Below, in pieces: positions 1 through 10,330 of a stretch of 64,000 bases of DNA. The stretch is from an uncultured Caulobacter sp. (GTDB lineage: Bacteria > Pseudomonadota > Alphaproteobacteria > Caulobacterales > Caulobacteraceae). The notes beneath the pieces are model-generated. The model was not told the origin of the DNA, did not search any database, and saw only the letters and a program-made list of their open reading frames with translations. The number at the start of each line of letters is the position of its first letter. Position 1 is the stretch's first letter. A program made the translations under genes and the position numbers. Location: positions 62,001-126,000 of the forward strand of contig CAJYMH010000010.1 of NCBI GenBank assembly GCA_913776195.1. The letters are read 5' to 3'.

Positions 1-2522
1 GCGAGCTGGACGACCTGCCGGCGCCCAAGCCCTATCGCGAGATCTTCGTCTGGGCCCCCCATGTGGAGGGCGTCCACCTGCGCTTCGGCCCGGTGGCGCG
101 CGGCGGCCTGCGCTGGTCCGACCGTCGCGACGACTTCCGCACCGAAGTGCTGGGCCTGGTGAAGGCGCAGCAGGTGAAGAACGCCGTCATCGTGCCGGTG
201 GGCTCCAAGGGCGGCTTCTATCCCAAGGCCCTGCCGCGCGGGGGGACCCCGGACGAGACCCGCGCCGCGGCCATCGTCGCCTACAAGACCTTCCTGTCCG
301 GCCTTCTGGACATCACTGACAACCTGGGGGCAGACGGCGAGGTCATCCGCCCGGCCGGCGTCATCGCCCATGACGGGGACGATCCCTATCTGGTCGTCGC
401 CGCCGACAAGGGTACGGCGACCTTCTCGGACATCGCCAACGGCCTGGCCGACGACTACGGCTTCTGGCTCGGCGACGCCTTCGCCTCGGGCGGGTCGGTG
501 GGCTACGACCACAAGGTCATGGGCATCACCGCGCGCGGCGCGTGGGAGGCGGTGAAGCGCCATTTCCGCGAGCTGGGCAAGGACATCCAGACCGAGCCCT
601 TCACCGTGGTCGGCGTCGGCGACATGAGCGGCGACGTGTTCGGCAACGGCATGCTGCTGTCCAAGGCGACCAAGCTGCTGGCCGCCTTCGATCACCGCCA
701 CATCTTCCTGGATCCCGATCCGGACCCCGCGACCTCGTGGGCCGAGCGCGACCGGATGTTCAAGCTGCCGCGCTCGTCCTGGGACGACTACGACCGCAGT
801 AAGATCTCCAAGGGCGGCGGCGTATTCGCCCGTAGCCTGAAGACCATCCCGCTGTCGCCGGAAGTCCAGGCCGCCTTCGACCTGAAGGCCGACGAGGTTT
901 CGCCGGCCGACCTGATGACCGCCATCCTCAAGAGCCGCGCCGAGCTGCTCTATCTTGGCGGCATCGGCACCTACGTGAAGGCCAAGGGCGAGACCAACGC
1001 CGAGGCCGGGGACAAGGCCAACGACGCCGTGCGCGTCAACGGCGCCGACCTGCGGGTCAAGGTGGTGGGCGAGGGCGCCAATCTGGGCCTGACCCAGGCC
1101 GGCCGCATCGAGTTCGCCCGCAACGGCGGCCGCATCAACACCGACGCCATCGACAACTCCGCCGGGGTCGACAGCTCCGACCACGAGGTCAACATCAAGA
1201 TCCTCACCGGCATGGTCGAGCGGGGCGGCAAGCTGACCCGTCCCGACCGCAACACCTTGCTGGCCTCGATGACCGACGAGGTCGCCAAGCATGTGCTGGT
1301 ACACAATTACGACCAGACCCTGGCCCTGACCCTTGCCCAGCAGGGCGGGGCGGCGGACCTCGACGCCTATCAGCGCTTCATGGCCGATCTGGAGAACCGG
1401 GGCCGCCTGGACCGCAAGGTCGAGGGCCTGCCCGACGCCACGGCGCTGATCGAACGCGGCCAGACTGGGAAGGGCCTGACCCGTCCCGAACTGGCGGTGC
1501 TGCTGGCCTATTCGAAGATCGATCTGTTCGACGAGATGGTGGCCTCCACCGGCCCCGACGACGCCTTCTTCGAGTCGACGCTCGAGGCCTATTTCCCGAA
1601 GGCCATGGGCCAGTACGGCGACGAGATGAAGCGTCACCGTCTGCGGCGCGAGATCATCTCCACGGTCTTGTCCAACGAGATCGTCAACCTGTGCGGCCCG
1701 ACCTTCCCGTTCCGCCTGCGCGGCGCGGCGGGTTGCGACACCCGCGCCATGGTCCTGGCCTTCGAGGCGGCGCGCCGCATCTTCCGCCTGGACGAGGCGT
1801 GGGACGCTATCGCCGCCCAGGACCTGAAAATCCCCGCGGCGGCCCAGACGGCGCTGTTCTCGGAAGTCTCGCTGGTCCTGCGCCGCCAGACCTTCTGGCT
1901 GGCCCGTCGCGCCACGCGCGGCGACGTCACCGTGCAGGGTCTGATCGACGCCTACCGCCCGGCCGCCGACGCCCTGCGCGCCGAAGGCTCGGCCCTGCTG
2001 TCCCAGCTGGACCAGAAGAGCCTGGCCAAGCGCGCCAAGGGCTTCATCGCCCTCGGCGCCACCGAGGAGCTTGCCCAGGCGATCGCGGCCCTGCGCACCC
2101 TGACCAGCGTCAGCGACGTGGCCGATCTGGCCTGGAAGCAGGGCTGGACCCCGCAGCAGGCCGGCCGGCTGTATCACCGCGTGGGCTCGGCCTTCGCCTT
2201 CGACCGCCTGCGGGCGGCCGCGGGCGGCCTGCCGGCCGGCGACGCCTTCGAGCGCATGGCGGTCCGCCGCTTGATCGAGGATCTTCTGTCCGAACAGGCG
2301 GCCCTCAGCGAGGCGGTGATGAAGTTCTCCGCCAACGCCCAGGCCGGCGACAGCCTGGACGCGGCCAAGACGGCGGTGTCGTCCTGGTCTGCCCTACGGT
2401 CTGATCCGGTCCGCGCCGCCAAAAAGGCGGTGGACGAGATCGAGGCCGCCGGCGGGGACTGGAGTTTCGCCAAGCTGACCATCGCCAACGGCGCTTTGCG
2501 CGAGGTGGTGGCCGCGGCCTGA
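1..2522 (+). CDS. gdhZ: NAD-specific glutamate dehydrogenase, large (about 180 kDa) type, C-terminal part
   Basis: This enzyme oxidatively deaminates glutamate to 2-oxoglutarate with NAD, linking amino-acid catabolism to the TCA cycle. The reading frame is already open at base 3 and has no stop until 2520-2522, so the gene starts left of the window and about 840 C-terminal residues are present. The catalytic core is recognisable from the run EGVHLRFGPVARGGLRWSDR (from about base 66) followed by VKNAVIVPVGSKGGFYPK, both typical of the large bacterial family of about 1,600 residues. The GTG at 63 is internal and not the start. In Caulobacter the homologue GdhZ also affects FtsZ dynamics; nothing here shows that directly. 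A strong terminator follows the stop codon. Confidence 0.95.
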   Translation, partial: ELDDLPAPKPYREIFVWAPHVEGVHLRFGPVARGGLRWSDRRDDFRTEVLGLVKAQQVKNAVIVPVGSKGGFYPKALPRGGTPDETRAAAIVAYKTFLSGLLDITDNLGADGEVIRPAGVIAHDGDDPYLVVAADKGTATFSDIANGLADDYGFWLGDAFASGGSVGYDHKVMGITARGAWEAVKRHFRELGKDIQTEPFTVVGVGDMSGDVFGNGMLLSKATKLLAAFDHRHIFLDPDPDPATSWAERDRMFKLPRSSWDDYDRSKISKGGGVFARSLKTIPLSPEVQAAFDLKADEVSPADLMTAILKSRAELLYLGGIGTYVKAKGETNAEAGDKANDAVRVNGADLRVKVVGEGANLGLTQAGRIEFARNGGRINTDAIDNSAGVDSSDHEVNIKILTGMVERGGKLTRPDRNTLLASMTDEVAKHVLVHNYDQTLALTLAQQGGAADLDAYQRFMADLENRGRLDRKVEGLPDATALIERGQTGKGLTRPELAVLLAYSKIDLFDEMVASTGPDDAFFESTLEAYFPKAMGQYGDEMKRHRLRREIISTVLSNEIVNLCGPTFPFRLRGAAGCDTRAMVLAFEAARRIFRLDEAWDAIAAQDLKIPAAAQTALFSEVSLVLRRQTFWLARRATRGDVTVQGLIDAYRPAADALRAEGSALLSQLDQKSLAKRAKGFIALGATEELAQAIAALRTLTSVSDVADLAWKQGWTPQQAGRLYHRVGSAFAFDRLRAAAGGLPAGDAFERMAVRRLIEDLLSEQAALSEAVMKFSANAQAGDSLDAAKTAVSSWSALRSDPVRAAKKAVDEIEAAGGDWSFAKLTIANGALREVVAAA

Positions 2523-2547
2523 CCGGCTTTCGGCCCAAAAGGATGAA

Positions 2548-2579
2548 AGGCCTGGCTCCTCACGGGGCCAGGCCTTTTT
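2548..2579. terminator. Intrinsic terminator, probably bidirectional, between gdhZ and the convergent hydrolase gene
   Basis: A perfect 9-bp stem (AGGCCTGGC at 2548-2556 with GCCAGGCCT at 2567-2575) encloses a 10-nt loop and runs straight into five T residues. On the minus strand the same stem is followed by a short T run, so it could also end the hydrolase transcript. It fills most of the 63-bp space between the two convergent stop codons. Confidence 0.85.
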
Positions 2580-2585
2580 CCTTTG

Positions 2586-3257
2586 TCAGAGCGCCGAGCG
2601 AAGGGCCTGGGCGAAGAACGCCTGGGTCCGGGCCGCGTAATCGGGCCTGTGCCGGGTGCGCGGATCGCTAGCCCGGTCATCGTCGAAGGCGTGGGTGGCG
2701 TCATCGAACTTCAGAGTGTCGATGGTCAGGCCGTCGGCGGACAGCCGGGTCAGGACACGTTCCGCGGGCTTGAAGCCCACCACCTGATCCTTGCCGCCCA
2801 GCACGGCGGCCACGCGGGGCCTGCGCCCGCCCCAGCCCTGCTTGAAAGCGGTGCTGAACGGCCCGGCGTAGGGATAGACCAGCACCGCCGTCTTCACCCG
2901 TGACAGGGCCTCCAGGTCCACGTCGATCAGCCCGGTCGCCCGCGCCGTGGTCGGCGACAGGGCCAGGGCGTCGAGGATCGTCCAGCCTCCGTGGCTCCAG
3001 CCGGCCACCGCCACATGGTCGGCGTCGGCCCAGTCCTGGCCCTTCAACCAGTGCAGCATGGCGAAGATGTCGGCCGCCCGCCGCTGGCCGTGAACGCCCA
3101 GGCCGGTGCAGACCACCAGGTGCGCCGCCGCCCGCGACAGGCCACGCGGGGTGAAGGAGTCGATGGTCACCGCCGCGAAGCCGGCGGCGACGGCCGCCTC
3201 GGCATAGGTCCGCATGAACGGCTGCAGCCCCCCGCAGCCGTGCATCAGCAGCACCAC
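2586..3257 (-). CDS. Dienelactone hydrolase-family alpha/beta hydrolase, 5' end uncertain
   Basis: This is a serine or cysteine hydrolase of the dienelactone hydrolase type; the substrate is unknown. The oxyanion strand reads LLMHGCGG, the nucleophile elbow is GWSHGG, an acid lies in GGKDQV, and the C-terminal histidine is in DDATHAFDD. The first conventional start in frame is GTG at 3257, but this falls inside the first core strand, and the codons upstream clearly continue the domain (SRPEGAGPFP precedes VVLLMHGCGG). The frame stays open to a stop at 3386 with no ATG, GTG or TTG. The natural N-terminus may therefore be ATT at 3350-3348, which overlaps the purH stop codon and would give 254 residues. 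It lies directly downstream of purH on the same strand and is probably co-transcribed. Confidence 0.8.
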   Translation of the reverse strand: MVLLMHGCGGLQPFMRTYAEAAVAAGFAAVTIDSFTPRGLSRAAAHLVVCTGLGVHGQRRAADIFAMLHWLKGQDWADADHVAVAGWSHGGWTILDALALSPTTARATGLIDVDLEALSRVKTAVLVYPYAGPFSTAFKQGWGGRRPRVAAVLGGKDQVVGFKPAERVLTRLSADGLTIDTLKFDDATHAFDDDRASDPRTRHRPDYAARTQAFFAQALRSAL

Positions 3258-3345
3258 GGGAAAGGGGCCGGCCCCCTCGGGCCGGCTGACCTTGATGTTG
3301 GCCGCCAGCCGATCGGACCAGCTGGCGACGGTCAGGGTCGGTCTC

Positions 3346-4935
<1,590 letters not shown>

Positions 4936-4938
4936 GGC

Positions 4939-4973
4939 GGACTCCGGGGTTCGGTTTGAACGAGTAGGAGCCC
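4939..4973 (-). promoter_or_regulatory. Predicted expression platform sequestering the purH Shine-Dalgarno
   Basis: GGGCTCC at 4973-4967 can pair over seven positions (six Watson-Crick and one G-U) with GGAGTCC at 4945-4939, which contains the purH Shine-Dalgarno GGAG. The GGG of that arm belongs to the conserved CCTGGG strand used by the ligand-bound pseudoknot, so ligand binding and SD sequestration would be mutually exclusive. This predicts translational ON control by ZTP. It is inferred from base pairing only. Confidence 0.6.
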
Positions 4974-5040
4974 AGGCGCGCGACGTTTCAAGGCCCGCGC
5001 TCCCCGGTGGTGACCCACCTCTAGCGCCAGTCACGCAGGC
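4965..5040 (-). promoter_or_regulatory. ZTP/ZMP (pfl) riboswitch aptamer in the purH leader
   Basis: Read on the minus strand, the leader holds the conserved cores of the pfl/ZTP aptamer in the right order: GCGTGACTGGCGCTA (from 5035), the hairpin GGTGGGTCACCACC leading into GGGGAGC, and after a variable linker the 3' pseudoknot strand CGCGCCTGGGC (4980-4970). ZTP riboswitches sense the purine intermediate ZMP/ZTP and switch on folate and purine genes, and purH is a classic target. The identification rests on motif recognition. A covariance-model match would settle it. Confidence 0.9.
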
Positions 5041-5047
5041 GGCGCGG

Positions 5048-5075
5048 AAAATAGGCGAGGGGGCGGGGGAGTCAA
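5048..5075 (-). promoter_or_regulatory. Probable sigma-70 promoter for the purH leader
   Basis: On the minus strand TTGACT (5075-5070) is separated by 16 bp from TATTTT (5053-5048). Transcription would start at about 5040, exactly where the riboswitch aptamer begins. The spacing and position support it, but no start site is known. Confidence 0.6.
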
Positions 5076-5095
5076 CGCCGCTGATCAGTCCCCGA

Positions 5096-6826
5096 TCACG
5101 TCTCCGCGCGGGTCAGCTTCCACCGGATCCGGGCGCCCTTGTCGAGCCTCGCCTGGCTGCGCAGGACGATCTGGGTGGAGCGGCGGGCGGCGCCGTTCTC
5201 GAAGTGGACGGAGGGCTCCACCGCCACGTCCACCGCGTCGTTCCTCAGCCACCAGCCGATGTTGGATGGGCCCTTGATCAGCACGCTCTTGTGGTCGCGG
5301 GCCACGCTGGCCCGGGCGTCGGGATGCAGGTGGAAGCGGACGGAGAAGGGCGCGTAGCGGCGTGGGCCCTCGCCCTTAGGCGCGTGAACCGGACCCAGCC
5401 GGTCCTCGCCGCGCAGCTCGTCGGCCGCGAGATCTACATAGAGCCGCCGCTCATGGGTCAGACCAAAGCGGCGGACCCAGCCGTCGTGCGACAGGTCCAG
5501 CCACAGCCCGGCCTCGGTCTCGTGCCGCCGCACCTCCACCCGCCGCGCCCCGCCGCGCAGGCGCGGGCCCAGCAGGTTGGCCAGCCAGCCGCGCAGGGGC
5601 TCGCCCGCCGACACGTCGCCCACGGCGATGGTCGAGGCGGCGTCGGTCAGGCGGAAGGCCTGGGGGGCCGCCGCGTCCGGGCTCCAGCCGGCGTTGGTGA
5701 TCAGGCGGTCCTTGCCGCAGACGATCTCGATAGCCAGGGGCTGGCCGCAGGCGGCGAGACTGAGGTCCCCGCGCGACGGCGCCCCGGCGTCCACCGCCAC
5801 CTGAAGGCTCTTGCCGGTCAGCTTCTGATAGCCGGCGTTCAGGGCCTGCTCCGGCGGTCGGGTCTCCCCGTCGTCATGGGCCAGGGCGGCGGCGATCCGC
5901 GCCTTGGCCACGGCCTCGCCGCCCTGGAAGCAGGCCAGGGCTCCGTCGGCCAGGGTGAAGAAGCGGGCGGCGCCGGTCAGGCGGTCGATGGCCCGCGACA
6001 GGGCCTCGGGCGCGGCGCGGCCCCGCTGCACCAGGGCGTCGTCCAGGGTCAGCAGATCGAACAGAAGCTCCAGCCCCGCCTCGGGCGAGCGGCTGGCGTG
6101 GCCGCCGTCCGCCAGCACGATCTGCGGCAGGATGCGCTCCAGCCGGCCGAGCGCCTTTTCGCAAATCTGGTCGCCGGCCTGGCCCGACAGCACGCAGCCG
6201 GCCGTGGCGGCGGCGGCCAGGCGCTCGGCGGCGCGGCCCCGGTCATGGGTGATCTGCAGCAGGTGGCGCGCCTGGCGGGCCAGGTCCTGGGCCAGCTGCG
6301 CGCCTTCGGCGTCAGAGGCGACGGCGTTCAGGGCGCGGGCGGCGCAGGCCAGGTTCAGCACACGACGGTCGATGACCTCGGCGCTCCAGGAAAAGCTGTT
6401 CCAGCGGCCGAACACCCGCCGCCAGTCGAGATAGAGCCGAAGCCCCTGGCGCGCCCCGGCGTCGCCCGTGGCCAGCAGGTCGGGCAGCCAGGCGAAGCGA
6501 TGCAGCACCACCGCAAACCTGCGCGACGGGCTGGCCTTGTTCCAGGGATCGCCCTGCGGCCCCAGGTGAAGCGCCGTGCCCCCCAGCAGGAAAGCGCCGG
6601 TCAGGATCTGGCGGCCGCGATCGGGATTGACGGGGCGGGGGTCGCGGGGATGGGCCTGAAGCCCGTCCGGTTTCCGGCCGCCCAGGCTCAGCAGGTGCGG
6701 CGGCGAGCCGAACCATTCCAGCTGCGCCTGCCGGCGCAGACCGTCGGAGAAGGCCGCAAAGGGTCCGCCGCCCAGGCGGGCGACGAAGTCGGGAACCACG
6801 CGTGTCAGGGGCGCCCGGTCGTCCAT
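5096..6826 (-). CDS. Heparinase II/III-family protein
   Basis: A 576-residue protein of the heparinase II/III type (polysaccharide lyase fold). The N-terminal half has the helical toroid signature, with the run [20 protein letters not shown] at about residues 138-157; the C-terminal half is a beta-sandwich with [29 protein letters not shown] broken over several strands and a late histidine in RFHLHPDA. The family cleaves uronic-acid polysaccharides, but the true substrate of this alphaproteobacterial branch is not established. There is no signal peptide, so it appears cytoplasmic. Its ATG at 6826 lies 8 bp after the rpe stop codon, and it is co-directional with rsmB and rpe, suggesting one transcript. 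Confidence 0.85.
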   Translation of the reverse strand: MDDRAPLTRVVPDFVARLGGGPFAAFSDGLRRQAQLEWFGSPPHLLSLGGRKPDGLQAHPRDPRPVNPDRGRQILTGAFLLGGTALHLGPQGDPWNKASPSRRFAVVLHRFAWLPDLLATGDAGARQGLRLYLDWRRVFGRWNSFSWSAEVIDRRVLNLACAARALNAVASDAEGAQLAQDLARQARHLLQITHDRGRAAERLAAAATAGCVLSGQAGDQICEKALGRLERILPQIVLADGGHASRSPEAGLELLFDLLTLDDALVQRGRAAPEALSRAIDRLTGAARFFTLADGALACFQGGEAVAKARIAAALAHDDGETRPPEQALNAGYQKLTGKSLQVAVDAGAPSRGDLSLAACGQPLAIEIVCGKDRLITNAGWSPDAAAPQAFRLTDAASTIAVGDVSAGEPLRGWLANLLGPRLRGGARRVEVRRHETEAGLWLDLSHDGWVRRFGLTHERRLYVDLAADELRGEDRLGPVHAPKGEGPRRYAPFSVRFHLHPDARASVARDHKSVLIKGPSNIGWWLRNDAVDVAVEPSVHFENGAARRSTQIVLRSQARLDKGARIRWKLTRAET

Positions 6827-6834
6827 GCCGTCGA

Positions 6835-7500
6835 TCAGCCGCCCTTCAGGGCGCGGATGTTGTCCGCATAGGCGTCGGGGCCGCCCTTGAACACGGCGCT
6901 GCCGGCGACCAGGGCGGTGGCTCCGGCGTTGACGCAGTCGCGGGCCGTGACGGGGTTCACCCCGCCGTCGACCTCAAGCTGGATGTCCCGGCCGCTGGCG
7001 TCGATCATGGCGCGCAGGCGCTCAACCTTCTTCAGCTGCGAGGTGATGAAGCTCTGGCCGCCGAAGCCCGGGTTCACCGACATGACCAGCAGCAGGTCGA
7101 TGTCCTCCATCATCCACTCGATGGTCTCGACCGGGGTGGAGGGATTGAACACCACGCCAGCCTTGGCGCCCAGCTGGCGGATCAGCTGCAGGGTGCGGTT
7201 CAGGTGCGGGCCGGCTTCAGGATGGACGCTGACATAGTCGGCGCCCGCCGCCACGAAGGCCTCGATATAGGCGTCGACCGGCGCGATCATCAGGTGGACG
7301 TCGAAGGGCAGGGCGCTATGCGGGCGCAGAGCCTTCACCACGTCCGGGCCGATGGTGATGTTAGGCACGAAGTGGCCGTCCATCACGTCGATATGGACCC
7401 AGTCGGCCCCGGCGGCGGTGATGGCGCGCACCTCTTCCCCAAGCTTGGCGAAGTCGGAGGCGAGGATCGACGGGGCGATAAGCGGAGTCTTGCCTGACAT
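6835..7500 (-). CDS. rpe: Ribulose-phosphate 3-epimerase
   Basis: Rpe interconverts ribulose 5-phosphate and xylulose 5-phosphate in the pentose phosphate pathway. The 221-residue TIM barrel starts APSILASDFAKLGEEV and carries the metal and catalytic motifs HIDVMDGHFVPN, DVHLMI and MSVNPGFGGQSF, followed by LEVDGGVN. The length is the family norm and the ATG at 7500 gives the expected N-terminus. It sits between rsmB (upstream, 37 bp) and the heparinase-like gene (8 bp downstream), probably in one operon. Confidence 0.97.
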   Translation of the reverse strand: MSGKTPLIAPSILASDFAKLGEEVRAITAAGADWVHIDVMDGHFVPNITIGPDVVKALRPHSALPFDVHLMIAPVDAYIEAFVAAGADYVSVHPEAGPHLNRTLQLIRQLGAKAGVVFNPSTPVETIEWMMEDIDLLLVMSVNPGFGGQSFITSQLKKVERLRAMIDASGRDIQLEVDGGVNPVTARDCVNAGATALVAGSAVFKGGPDAYADNIRALKGG

Positions 7501-7537
7501 GCGGCAGGCTTAGCCTTCGTCGCCTTTTGCTACAAGC

Positions 7538-8821
7538 TTAAGGGGCCTTCACCAGCCGCGCGGCGAAAAAGCCGTCCGCGCCGCCCGGGATATGATGCGG
7601 CAAAATGCGCAGCATGCCTTCGGACGTGATGCTCGCGGCCGGCGCGCCGCCCTCGCCCGGTTCGACCGGAACGAGCTGGAAATCCTTGCGGCGAGCCAGG
7701 AAGGCGCGGATCTGGGCCTCGCCCTCCTCCGGCTCCAGGGAGCAGACGCAGTAGACCAGCCGTCCGCCCGCCTTGGTCCGGTCGGCGGCGGTGTCCAACA
7801 GGCGCGCCTGCACGGCGGCCAGGCTGGCGATGTCGGCGGGGCGGGCCGCCCAAAGCACGTCCGGATGCCGGCGGAAGGTGCCGGTGGCCGAACAAGGCGC
7901 ATCCAGAAGCACCGCGTCGAACTGCCGGTCGTCCTGCCAGACGGCGGCGTCGGCGGCGATGATCTCGGCGCCGGAGCCGATGCGGGCCAGGTTCTCGGTC
8001 ACGCGCTTCAGGCGGGCGGCGGAGCGGTCCACGGCCACCACCTTCGCCCCGGCGGCGGCCATCTGCATGGTCTTGCCCCCCGGGGCGGCGCACAGGTCCA
8101 AGGCGGTCTCGCCCTTTTGCACCTTCAGTAGGCGGGTCGGGATGGCGGCGGCGGCGTCCTGCACCCACCAGCGGCCGTCCTCGAAGGCCGGCCAGGCGGC
8201 CACGTCGCCGCGTAGGGCGGTGCGCAGGGTCCCGCCGGGCAGGGCTTCTGCGGGGATCGCCTCGGCCAGGGCCGCCACGTCATCGGGGTCGCGCACGGAA
8301 AGGTCGGTGGCCGGCTCGGCCGGAATCTGGTTGGCGATGGCGGCGGCCGCCTCGTCGCCGAAGGCCGAGCGCCAACGGGCGTACAGCCAATCGGGCGCCA
8401 GGGCGGCGGGGTCCAGCTCCGGCTTGCCGTCGCGCAGCAGGCCGCGCAGCACGGCGTTGACCAGGCCCTTGAAGGCCCGCGTCTCCTTGCGGGCGTCGGC
8501 CAGGTCCACGGTGGTGGTCACCGCCGCGAACTCCGGCACGTCCAGGAAGAAGGCCTGGGTCGCGCCGAGGCGCAGCAGGGTGCGGATCCGCGCCGGCGGC
8601 TCGCGCTGCAGCTTGGGGGCCAGGATGCGGTCCACAACGCCCAGATGGCGCAGGGTGGCCAGGGCCAGGGCGCGGGCGAAGGCGCGGTCGCGCCCTTCCA
8701 GTCGGGTGAAGGCGCCCGTGGTCTGGGCTTCATCGAGGCCCGCGCGTCGCGCTAAGGCCGCCTCGATCAGGTCACAGGCGGCGGCGCGGGGAGCCAGTTC
8801 ATGAGAATTTTCAGAAGTCAC
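7538..8821 (-). CDS. rsmB: 16S rRNA (cytosine-5) methyltransferase RsmB
   Basis: RsmB (Sun/Fmu) methylates C967 of 16S rRNA. The N-terminal NusB-like RNA-binding domain (about residues 10-135) contains LRLGATQAFFLDVPEFAAV. The Rossmann methyltransferase domain has the SAM motif ALDLCAAPGGKT, the proline-cysteine motif DAPCSATG, and the second, catalytic cysteine in YCVCSLEPEE. I prefer GTG at 8821 (protein VTSENSHELAPRAAACDLI); a TTG at 8839 in frame would add six residues (MGHGPR), and neither has a strong Shine-Dalgarno. It is co-directional with rpe downstream. Confidence 0.93.
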   Translation of the reverse strand: MTSENSHELAPRAAACDLIEAALARRAGLDEAQTTGAFTRLEGRDRAFARALALATLRHLGVVDRILAPKLQREPPARIRTLLRLGATQAFFLDVPEFAAVTTTVDLADARKETRAFKGLVNAVLRGLLRDGKPELDPAALAPDWLYARWRSAFGDEAAAAIANQIPAEPATDLSVRDPDDVAALAEAIPAEALPGGTLRTALRGDVAAWPAFEDGRWWVQDAAAAIPTRLLKVQKGETALDLCAAPGGKTMQMAAAGAKVVAVDRSAARLKRVTENLARIGSGAEIIAADAAVWQDDRQFDAVLLDAPCSATGTFRRHPDVLWAARPADIASLAAVQARLLDTAADRTKAGGRLVYCVCSLEPEEGEAQIRAFLARRKDFQLVPVEPGEGGAPAASITSEGMLRILPHHIPGGADGFFAARLVKAP

Positions 8822-8861
8822 CCGCGGGCCGTGCCCCAAGGCGCGGCCCGAGGCAAGGACT

Positions 8862-9242
8862 TTAGGCCGTCTTGCGCCAGGCGCCGAGCACGGCGACCAC
8901 GAATGTGATCATGCCCGCGAAGGCGATCAGCGAGGTGATCCCCACAGCCGGCTCCATGCCGGGATTACCCTTCAGCAGCAGGGCCAAGGCCGGAGCCATG
9001 GTCACCGCGCCGACGGCGGACAGGATGAAATTGGCCCAGCCCAGCTTGGTCGGCGCACGGTCGCCGAGCAACGCGTAGAAACCGCCCATCAGGAACAGGC
9101 TCACCCAGCCCAGCAGGTTCAGGTGGGCGTGAGCCGGAAAGGTGGCGTGGTCGTGCGTGGCGCCCATATAGACGCCCCAGGCCATGCCGATCAGGCCGCA
9201 AAGGGCGCCGACGGTGAAAAAGGCCATCGAAAGTCGAGACAT
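8862..9242 (-). CDS. Small four-helix membrane protein resembling a fragment of heme-copper oxidase subunit I
   Basis: A 126-residue protein that is almost entirely four hydrophobic helices (roughly residues 4-27, 40-60, 68-88 and 99-121). The second helix begins FPAHAHLNLLGWVSLFLMGG, which recalls the AHxHLNVLGF segment of cbb3-type oxidase subunit CcoN, including two histidines that could bind heme or metal. Stand-alone proteins of this kind occur in alphaproteobacteria without an assigned role. The start at 9242 has GGGGAG eight bases upstream. It is divergent from the SdhAF4-like gene. I do not assign an enzymatic function. Confidence 0.75.
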   Translation of the reverse strand: MSRLSMAFFTVGALCGLIGMAWGVYMGATHDHATFPAHAHLNLLGWVSLFLMGGFYALLGDRAPTKLGWANFILSAVGAVTMAPALALLLKGNPGMEPAVGITSLIAFAGMITFVVAVLGAWRKTA

Positions 9243-9335
9243 GGTAAAACTCCCCCTAGAGCCGCGCTCTCATGCCAGCGTTGGGCGAACGCCGCAACTG
9301 ATTAACACGCGAACCAACTGACTTTGGACGAAGCC

Positions 9336-9530
9336 ATGGACGAGAACGAAATCGGCGCGGCCCCCGGCAAGACCCTGACCCCCGCCGCCCGCCGCGCGCT
9401 GGAAGAGGCCGCCGCCCGCCGCGCGGCCGAAGCCGAACTGACCCGCGCCGCCGAACAGGGCGGCCCCGCCGGCCCCGAACCCACTCGATTCGGCGACTGG
9501 GAGCGGAAGGGGATCGCGGTGGATTTCTAA
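9336..9530 (+). CDS. DUF1674 / SdhAF4-like succinate dehydrogenase assembly factor
   Basis: This 64-residue protein ends in GGPAGPEPTRFGDWERKGI, the signature of the DUF1674 family, whose eukaryotic member SDHAF4 (yeast Sdh8) binds flavinated SdhA and protects it before complex II assembly. The N-terminal part is a charged Ala/Glu/Arg helix. I chose ATG 9336; a TTG at 9324 would add four residues. The only clear partner in the window is the sdhCDAB operon at 46-49.4 kb, so the gene is separated from its target. Function in bacteria is inferred from the family. Confidence 0.85.
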   Translation: MDENEIGAAPGKTLTPAARRALEEAAARRAAEAELTRAAEQGGPAGPEPTRFGDWERKGIAVDF

Positions 9531-9539
9531 GGCGGGCCT

Positions 9540-10256
9540 CTACAGCCCCGCGGCCGCGCGCTGCATGGCGAACAGCTCGCCGATGCCTTTTTCCGCCAGG
9601 CCATACAGGCTCTCGAACTCGGCGCGGGTGAAGCCGCGCTTCTCGCCGGTGGCCTGGATCTCGACGATGTCGCCGCCGCCGGTGAGCACGAAGTTGGAGT
9701 CCGCCTCGGCGTTGGAGTCCTCTTCGTAGTCCAGGTCCAGGACCGGCACGCCCTTGAAGACGCCGCAGGACACCGCCGCCACCTGGTCCAGGATCGGGTC
9801 GGTCTTCAGCACGCCTTCCTCCAGCAGGTAGCCGGTGGCCAGGCGAAGCGCGACCCAGGCGCCGGTGATCGCCGCCGTACGGGTGCCGCCGTCGGCCTGG
9901 ATGACGTCGCAGTCCAAGGTGATCTGGCGCTCGCCCAGGGCCTTCAGGTCCACCACCGCGCGCAGGGAGCGGCCGATCAGGCGCTGGATCTCCTGGGTGC
10001 GGCCGCTCTGCTTGCCGGCGGCGGCCTCGCGGCGGCCACGGCTGTGGGTGGCGCGGGGCAACATGCCGTATTCGGCCGTGACCCAGCCCTGGCCCTTGCC
10101 GCGCAACCAGCCCGGCAGGCTTTCTTCGACCGTGGCGGTGACCAGCACCTTGGTGTGGCCGAAGCCGATCAGGCACGAGCCCTCGGCGTATCGGTTGACC
10201 TTCGTCTCCAGCGTGACGTGGCGAAGGGCGTCGGGAGTGCGTTCGGACGGGCGCAT
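9540..10256 (-). CDS. rph: Ribonuclease PH
   Basis: RNase PH is a phosphate-dependent 3'-5' exoribonuclease that trims tRNA 3' ends and degrades structured RNA. The 238-residue protein is of standard length and starts [20 protein letters not shown]. It carries the family motifs [37 protein letters not shown] and [20 protein letters not shown]. It is divergent from hrcA with 74 bp between the starts, the arrangement found in many alphaproteobacteria. Confidence 0.97.
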   Translation of the reverse strand: MRPSERTPDALRHVTLETKVNRYAEGSCLIGFGHTKVLVTATVEESLPGWLRGKGQGWVTAEYGMLPRATHSRGRREAAAGKQSGRTQEIQRLIGRSLRAVVDLKALGERQITLDCDVIQADGGTRTAAITGAWVALRLATGYLLEEGVLKTDPILDQVAAVSCGVFKGVPVLDLDYEEDSNAEADSNFVLTGGGDIVEIQATGEKRGFTRAEFESLYGLAEKGIGELFAMQRAAAGL

Positions 10257-10330
10257 GGCAAGCTTTCCTGTGAAGGCGCCGCTTATCCTAGATATGGCGC
10301 GGATCGTCCACGCCGCTTACATCTGCACGT

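Noticed and set aside
4936..5034. N-terminal extension of purH by 33 codons.
   Set aside because: The bases are the ZTP riboswitch aptamer and its linker, the encoded residues match no PurH domain, and a good ribosome-binding site serves GTG 4935.
5204..6871. A 555-codon open frame antisense to the heparinase-like gene.
   Set aside because: The composition is low in complexity, there is no domain, and the minus-strand gene is well supported.
10257..10330. A CIRCE operator before hrcA.
   Set aside because: No TTAGCACTC / GAGTGCTAA dyad is present in the gap between rph and hrcA.
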